From assembly GCA_018894105.1 (NCBI GenBank), contig CM032127.1, positions 32,662,260-32,726,259 on the forward strand: 64,000 nucleotides of DNA. The letters run 5' to 3'. Below, piece after piece: positions 58,381 to 64,000 of this stretch; the first letter of the stretch is position 1; the number at the start of each line of letters is the position of its first letter. This DNA comes from Jacaranda mimosifolia (Eukaryota; Streptophyta; Magnoliopsida; Lamiales; Bignoniaceae). Below the pieces are notes generated by a model. That model did no database searches and was not told where the DNA came from. It saw only the letters and a list, made by a program, of their open reading frames with translations. Made by a program: the position numbers and the translations under genes.

Positions 58381-59665
58381 CCTTTGTACTGAATTTTTTG
58401 ATTAACATAAGGTTGGGAATTGGTTTCCCATAAATTATCGTGTCCCTTTGTTATTTTGTTGCGTGCTTTAATGTTTATGATACTGCTTTGCTTGATCAAA
58501 CATTGCATGACTCGAACACTTGCACTAGATATAGTGCTTAGGCAGGCAGACTAGGCCCTTAGCAGGACTAAGGCACACAGGGGATAAGTCAAACTTGGCA
58601 TAAAATTTGGGCCAAAAATTAGACCTATGACACTTAGACAAATGATGCAAACTCTATGATGTGGAGGATTCCACGAATGATGTAAAGACAACACTGTGCA
58701 TTAGATGGTGCTCTTTAGAATTGAGTTTACTAAGATATCCCTCCTAAAGATTTCTACTTGGAGTTTAAGGGCCTGTTCATTTCGTTTTCAACTCTCATTT
58801 TTATTTCTATTACTATTTGAAAATTGGAAGCCTACTTCTATTCATTTTCACTCAAACTATTCCTTATTTTCGTTTTTAATGTTCTTTTAAATCTACCCCA
58901 TTATCTTATTATCACATCAAGTAAATTTAAATTTGATTTGGTATAAAGTACCCATTATCATTGTAAAATTAATAAAATATACACATATTTTTAAAAAAAA
59001 AATTTTAAATATAAAAATATATGAATAAACTAAGTTTTTATCCCTATACCTACCTTAATTATTACTTCCCAAAAATATTCAAATAAATTTTCATTTTCAT
59101 TTTCAAACTATAACTACTTTTTCAACTTTTTCAAATGCATGAAAATAAAAATGAACTTTGGAAATAAAACCAAACGGGCCCTAAATTGCAAATAAGTACG
59201 AAAATTCTCTATCTTATGATAGTGCACATAATTATTCCTAATACTTGAGGTTCAAAGGTAGGTTTGTGCATGGTTGCTTATATTTTGATACAGTCATTTA
59301 TCACGTAGCAAGTCATATGGTTTTTATGTTAGGTGTCAAATCACTATATATGTGGAGGTTTATGAGGACCAATAAAGAATATCCTATATTTTCTTATTAT
59401 TGTTAGTATAGAAATCCTTGGCAAAGACATGGCATGACATTCAAGAAAGAGTTCTTAAATAAATCACATAAAAATAACACATGAAGAAAGAATTAGTAAA
59501 TAGTATTGATGTTGTTAGGTTGTGTCAATGGAATGCCCAAATTTTAATCCTCAATTGAAAAATTAAATAATAGATGGATTGTACTTGTATGGTACTTGTA
59601 TGGGACAATGCATGTTACTTCACCCATTGAGTACACCTCGTGACTTGCTGTTAGACATCAACCAT
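58381..59665 (+). repeat. copia LTR-related sequence with a MITE inside
   Basis: 58690-58768 and 59182-59665, taken together, follow the first copia LTR at about 3340-3935 (shared GGTGCT(C/T)TTTAGAA, ACTTGAGGTTC, GCTGTTAGACATC-like landmarks) at low identity. 58381-58690 is unassigned. It is probably the 3' LTR of the second copia element, now cut by the CACTA element at 59666. Confidence 0.55.
58769..59181. mobile_element. PIF/Harbinger-type MITE, TAA duplication
   Basis: 413 bp with ends GGGCCTGTTCATTTCGTTT and, inward from the right, GGGCCCGTTTGGTTTTATT, flanked by TAA at 58766-58768 and 59182-59184. AT-rich, no coding. Same family type as 24977-25304 and the truncated copy ending at 44408. 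Confidence 0.8.
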
Positions 59666-62340
59666 CACTATAAAAAACTCATCTAGACTGATAGAATTTT
59701 CTGATGGATTTTCGATAGAACGATAGATTTTTGATGGATTTCCAATGGAACTTTTTGCATTAGAGAAAGCCTCATCGCGAATGCATTTCTGATGCTTTTT
59801 CAATAGAAAATTCCATCAAAAAAATTTCCACGAAATTACGATGCTTTTTATATGGACTTTAGACCATTGAAACCAATTCAATTTTCATCAAGTTATCGAC
59901 TGAAAAATCCACCAAAAATTTCCATCAGACATCTATTGAATTTGTGATGGACATTACATTTTTTAAATATTTTTTTTCTTTTTTTTCGAGGAAATTATGA
60001 GACATTTCTGTTGAAATCTTAATTTTTATTAATAAATTTACTTTCAATTTCTGATGGAAGTTCCTTGAATTTTCATAAAAAATTTAATTTTTTAAAATAA
60101 ATCTTAAACTTTTATTTGATTAACCTATTGATACATCATGTATATAAAATAACATAAACATACAAAACAACAACATTATGAATAAATAGAAACAATAATT
60201 TAAAAAAATGTCATTTTATAAATACAAATCTTAGAAAGTAACAATTCTTAATTACAAAAAAAAAAAAAAAAAAAATTATCCTATCTACTGGCCAACAACA
60301 TCACCACCAAACTCGAAATAGTCATCAGCATCGCGATGCTAATCCTACTAGGTGCCATGCTGATGATAAGCTCCCTACTAATGCGCTTGAAGTTGTTGCT
60401 TGTAGGGTTGGGTTGAGGGAAGGGATAGAAGTGGTGTAGAGGATTTGGGCAGAGTATCCCTCTGCATGCCTCTGCATGACCAACTAAGCAATCATATCCT
60501 GCATTGCACTTAATCGCTTATTAAATATGGTCTCGCATATCCTAAATTTGGGCCTCCAAATAGTCTATAGATGACACAATCGGTGGCTCCTCTCGAGTCA
60601 CACTATTTGAGGAGGGCGATGCTAATAGCTCAACCTGTAACTCCCTCCTTCTTGTTGGGGCTACCTATAGTTTGAGTCCAGAAATTAGCTAGAGACTGCT
60701 GGATCTCTGCACTGCTCCTAACACCTTTCGGGTGAGCTAGGTCTGTAGTGCCTACTGGAAGCTCTCATGTAAGATAAAAATTAAATATATAAATACACTA
60801 TAATATAATTGAAACAAGTATTTGTCATATGTAAAAAATTTACACCAGTTTTCCTTGCCATCTTGTCTACCTAGCTCCTATTGGACCACCTCTTGTGGGT
60901 ACGTACAAAAATTTTCTCCACTGTCGGCGGCCTCTGCAACTCCCAAACCTATATACAGAAGCAGAATTAGCATAAGTGTGTCATATATACAAAAGAAAAT
61001 TTGATAGAATCTTTGATGAAATCGATCTTACCCAAAAAAACATGAACTCAACAATCAAGTAAACAATTAGCAGATTATCTATCGAAAGGGCATCAATCCT
61101 TTTCCATCAACTAGTTAATGAAAAGCAAATAGGAAGGACACCAACCCTTCTCCATCAACCATGACATGGAAAAATTATAAACATTAGTCAATTTAATAAA
61201 TATTAAGAATGCAAAGTAAGTTTACTAAAGATTAAATGTTAGGAAACTTACTAAACTCTCGGCATGTGTCCCGAAAAATATACTTCCTCCAGTATAGAGG
61301 GATCCATAGGTCTCAAAAGCTCAGTTCTTCTTGGTCTGTATGGACTTCTTCTAAAATCTTGGGATTACTAGTACAGGCATAGGGCATCCCAACTATCCTC
61401 ACCAATCTACTCTGGCCTCTTGCCTATGTTTCGGGCATGGTCATATATTTACTTAATCGGTGATCCTCTTTAGTATCAAAAGCCCTCTGTATATGGCCTT
61501 CGTACAGGGGGTCCCAACAGATATATCTCTATGAAAGAAAAGGAAATAATTTAGTGTACTTTCAATATACAGACATACTTATTTGTAAAAGTAAATAATT
61601 AATAACATGTATATACCTTCCATTTCCTAAACATCAAATCTTGAAGGGCCTAGGGGATATTCGATCAAGTCGTACAAAGCTCATGTACCTTGCTCTTGAT
61701 CACTCTCATCAAAAACTTGGAACCATCTAGTAATGGCGTATGTCGGCATAAAATCCTTAACATCAATACATAAGTATTAAACCAACAATATTTATCTACC
61801 GAGAACATAATAAAATAACATTTATATTATAATCAATTCAACTTACCCACAACATCCCTTGGGATGCAAGTACACCCTGCCAAAATTGTGGGATAGGGGC
61901 TTTGATTCCTTCACCCAAAGTCTGGCCTAATAAGAAATCACCTGCTGCTGCTGTAGAAGGGTGGAGTGGAGCAACAACAGATGGCCAAATGTCAAGTGGA
62001 GTAGAGGATTGTGAGGGAGTATCTGTAGTGATGTGGATAGTGGCTGAGACAGGTACTACTATTGTAAGGGTGGCTGTAGCACACGGTATGTGGATGACCT
62101 CACAGTAATTGAGGAAGATATGGGTGGTGGTGATGAAGAGGAAGAAGGTGAAAGAGTGCGGAGATGTGCGGGAGGAAAATGTAGGGTGGGTATAAACTGA
62201 TGACTAGTCGACATGGTGGGAGAGTAGTCTACTGGGTCATGTGTCTAAGAGGTCGAGGAAATGCCCCTACCTCGGCCAAAACCCCAAGCTCAACCGGTGA
62301 TGGGAAGGCAGATACCTGACTAGTCTGTCATCTATAAAAC
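59666..62340 (-). mobile_element. CACTA (En/Spm-like) element, left end and coding remnant
   Basis: Begins CACTATAAAAAACTC at 59666. Subterminal repeats follow to about 60060 (variants of TTTCTGATGGATTTTCG and its complement). Minus-strand coding remnants run from about 62330 to 60290. The right TIR was not found before the window end. A poly-A run lies at 60257-60276. It is inserted into copia LTR-like sequence. Confidence 0.7.
60290..62330 (-). pseudogene. Ptta/En-Spm-type CACTA protein, broken
   Basis: Minus strand, in order. Near 62100-62220 a start followed by serine- and proline-rich sequence (LSPSSSSSPPP). Near 61480-61540 ICWDPLYEGHIQRAF. Near 61270-61330 SLYTGGSIFFGTHAE after a frame change; this G-S-L-x-T-G-G-S block is the best landmark of the plant transposase (Ptta/En/Spm) family. 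Near 60300-60720 a glutamine/alanine-rich end. Introns are likely and stops are many. Family members bind CACTA subterminal repeats; function is lost here. Confidence 0.6.
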
Positions 62341-62937
62341 AAAAACAAACTGCACATATAGACAATAATATTATTATGATAAATTAGTTAACTATATATG
62401 TGAAATGCATAAAAACAGTTAATAACTAAACTTATCTAAATACATGTTAGTTTTGATAGATGTTTTAATCGAATATATCATTCTTTAGATAAATTCTTCA
62501 GTCTTTTTATCTACCAGGATTCAGTCCATTGACGTTCCAATCTTGGATTTGTCTGTCATTTACATAAACGTGTCCAGATAGACAAAAAGACTGAAACTCT
62601 ATGTGATGAATGATAAGTTTTTGACAGAAATTTTTGGTGTTCCAATTATTTCTCATGTGAAAAGTTATATGATTATTAGTTTTGAGAAAAATCATTGTGT
62701 TTAACATAAAGAATTACCACTTAATTGATGGTTTCATTAGATGGTATTTAACTTTGAGAATTGAAATACAGGCTTATCAAATTTTGTTCAATTTTACCAT
62801 GGAGCAAGAAATTTCTAGTTCTAACATTAACTTAGTTCTATTTTTTACTCAGTTTAACCAAATTGAACCAATATTTTTAGTTTTTGGTTTGGTTTCGATT
62901 ATCAATTCAAAGATTTATGGTTTATGATTCAACAATT
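62341..62937. other. Spacer, no gene recognised
   Basis: AT-rich. Two short frames (62507-62707 minus, 62682-62927 plus) lack motifs. It could be the far part of the CACTA element, but subterminal motifs were not seen. Confidence 0.4.
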
Positions 62938-63200
62938 ACTTAGGATCTATAGAGAAGTTTTATGCTTCGTAAAACACTTACAAGTTTTTGTGGAACTTTA
63001 TGCTTCAAGATCACTTAAAATCTCCATATGAGTTTTAGACTTTGTGATTCACTTATAACTTTTTATGGGGCTTTATGCTTTGAGGATCGCTTAGGATTTC
63101 TAGCAAACATTTACACTCTAAAAATCACTTAAGATCTTAGGCGAAGCTTTAAGTTTTAGGAATCAATTAAAATTTTTTAGGGACCTTTATGATCCATTGA
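62938..63200. repeat. 38-bp minisatellite, about seven units
   Basis: Units of 37-38 bases begin with versions of ACTTA(A/G)GAT and end with ...GGATC or GAATC. They start near 62938, 62976, 63013, 63051, 63089, 63127 and 63165. Each also holds a central G(A/C)(A/T)TTTATGCTT-like core. Copies are diverged (around 60-75% by eye). Confidence 0.8.
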
Positions 63201-64000
63201 GTTGGCATGATGAGTTCAATAGGTATGTGGTGACCCTTGTTTTTATCTTCCTTTTCACAATTTATTTGTTGTGAAAGACTTCCCTAAGGAAAGTCACCAT
63301 GGTCTCCCCACAAGGAGGCCATCCCTTTATTAGGGTATTAAATATTAACTTTGAGGCACGCAACCCTTCCTTAGTACTATTTTATCTTTCCATTCCTTGA
63401 TAGATGGCTTTGCATTGAAAAAAAAATGTCCATGTATCCCTTCCCTGAGAGAAAGTTCACTTGGCTCTAGATAATGAGTCCTTAGGAAAGTTTACTTTAG
63501 GGAAGGATTTGACATGCATTAGTCTGCAATGATCACATTAATTTGAATAATTTTCTGCTTTTATATGCAGATGAGTATGATTTCATATTACTTTCGAGAA
63601 GTGATCAAATATTCCTTCTCCAAGGTATTTCATTGGATTTAATAGTACATTCATTATTCTTTTGTACCAGCTACTATAGAGGCTGTGAGAAGTTATCAGC
63701 TACCAGTTAGCAAATTTACTTCTAAATTTTATGCTCAAGGGAGGCATATGCCTTGATAGACCTTCAAGTCACCCAGGAGAGGCATACGTTGAGGCATTGT
63801 TGGTCAACTAAAGAGCTTGGCTCCTAGGTATTATTAAATAGGGTTCCATAAAAGTGTTACTCCTTGAAAAGTTTTGACACAGTTTCCTTTATAACTATAA
63901 CAATCCAAATTTTTTCTAGAGTAAATAGCATATACCCCCCAACATATAGGGTCATGTGTACTTTGCCCCCTAATCGTTGCAAATGTGCGAAACGATTACC
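63201..64000. other. Right edge, no gene recognised
   Basis: No frame of interest. From about 63916 the sequence GAGTAAATAGCATATACCCCC, then TTTGCCCCCTAA, looks like the start of a MULE-type TIR or similar terminus, but the window ends before its partner. Confidence 0.35.

Larger units (their letters stand above)
52130..59665 (+). mobile_element. Second Ty1/copia element, with nested insertions
   Basis: Order: truncated 5' LTR (52130-52428), primer-binding site, long leader, gag, protease, integrase, RT cut by a 1173 bp insertion (57128-58300), a few RT codons, then a sharp drop of homology near 58370 and LTR-like sequence (58690-59665) homologous to the LTR of the first copia element. RNase H is missing, implying an internal deletion. 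Recognisable coding is better preserved than in the first copy, but every domain has stops. Confidence 0.8.

Noticed and set aside
63916..64000. Terminal inverted repeat of a MULE
   Set aside because: The sequence resembles one, but its partner and duplication lie outside the window, so it is only mentioned in the edge entry.

Overview
The window looks like nuclear DNA of a flowering plant, most likely a dicot. It is AT-rich and full of decayed plant transposons: Ty1/copia and Ty3/gypsy LTR elements, Mutator-like elements (MULEs), CACTA, PIF/Harbinger and hAT-type elements, and an endogenous caulimovirid. It also holds one intronless plant cytochrome P450 of CYP89A type. I cannot name the species. 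No rRNA, tRNA, CRISPR array or bacterial-type operon was seen.

Layout. 566-5183: 5'-truncated copia element ending in a 2.2 kb 3' LTR. 5472-6225: tandem repeats, next to a MuDR transposase fragment. 8487-9235: remnant of a PIF/Harbinger Myb/SANT-like protein. 9570-11140: two CACTA termini with AAGTGTC/GACACTT subterminal repeats and one coding scrap. 11583-13874: minus-strand gypsy gag, primer-binding site and a probable LTR with its own tandem array. 13875-18530: mostly unassigned, with a MITE at 17148-17413.

18533-20160 is the only near-intact host gene, a CYP89A-like P450 broken by one small frameshift. It is followed on the same strand (20630-24930) by a multi-exon pseudogene of the AIPP2/PAIPP2-type PHD-finger protein family, in which I find no PHD finger.

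26391-33434 is a degenerate integrated pararetrovirus: movement protein, coat protein with zinc knuckle, reverse transcriptase and RNase H. It is bounded by ~445 bp direct repeats and sits between AT-rich trinucleotide repeats. 35447-41631 is a 6.2 kb MULE with ~0.3 kb terminal inverted repeats (TIRs) and a perfect 9-bp target-site duplication (TSD). It carries a decayed MuDR-type transposase on the minus strand and, convergent to it, a small gene for a GRF-type zinc-finger protein with a coiled coil and a membrane segment. That second gene is the most unusual item in the window.

42-46 kb holds small MULE, PIF and hAT-type MITEs. 46567-49795 holds two head-to-head inverted pairs of gypsy LTR fragments around the chromodomain end of a Tekay-like polyprotein. 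49796-52129 is a diverged long-period tandem array. 52130-59665 is a second copia element with a recognisable gag-pol, interrupted by a 1173 bp TAA-flanked insertion and by another MITE in LTR-like sequence. 59666-62340 is a CACTA element with a Ptta/En-Spm-type protein. A 38-bp minisatellite lies at 62938-63200. Apart from the P450, no gene here looks able to make a full protein. The layout is one of successive nested insertions rather than cooperating genes.
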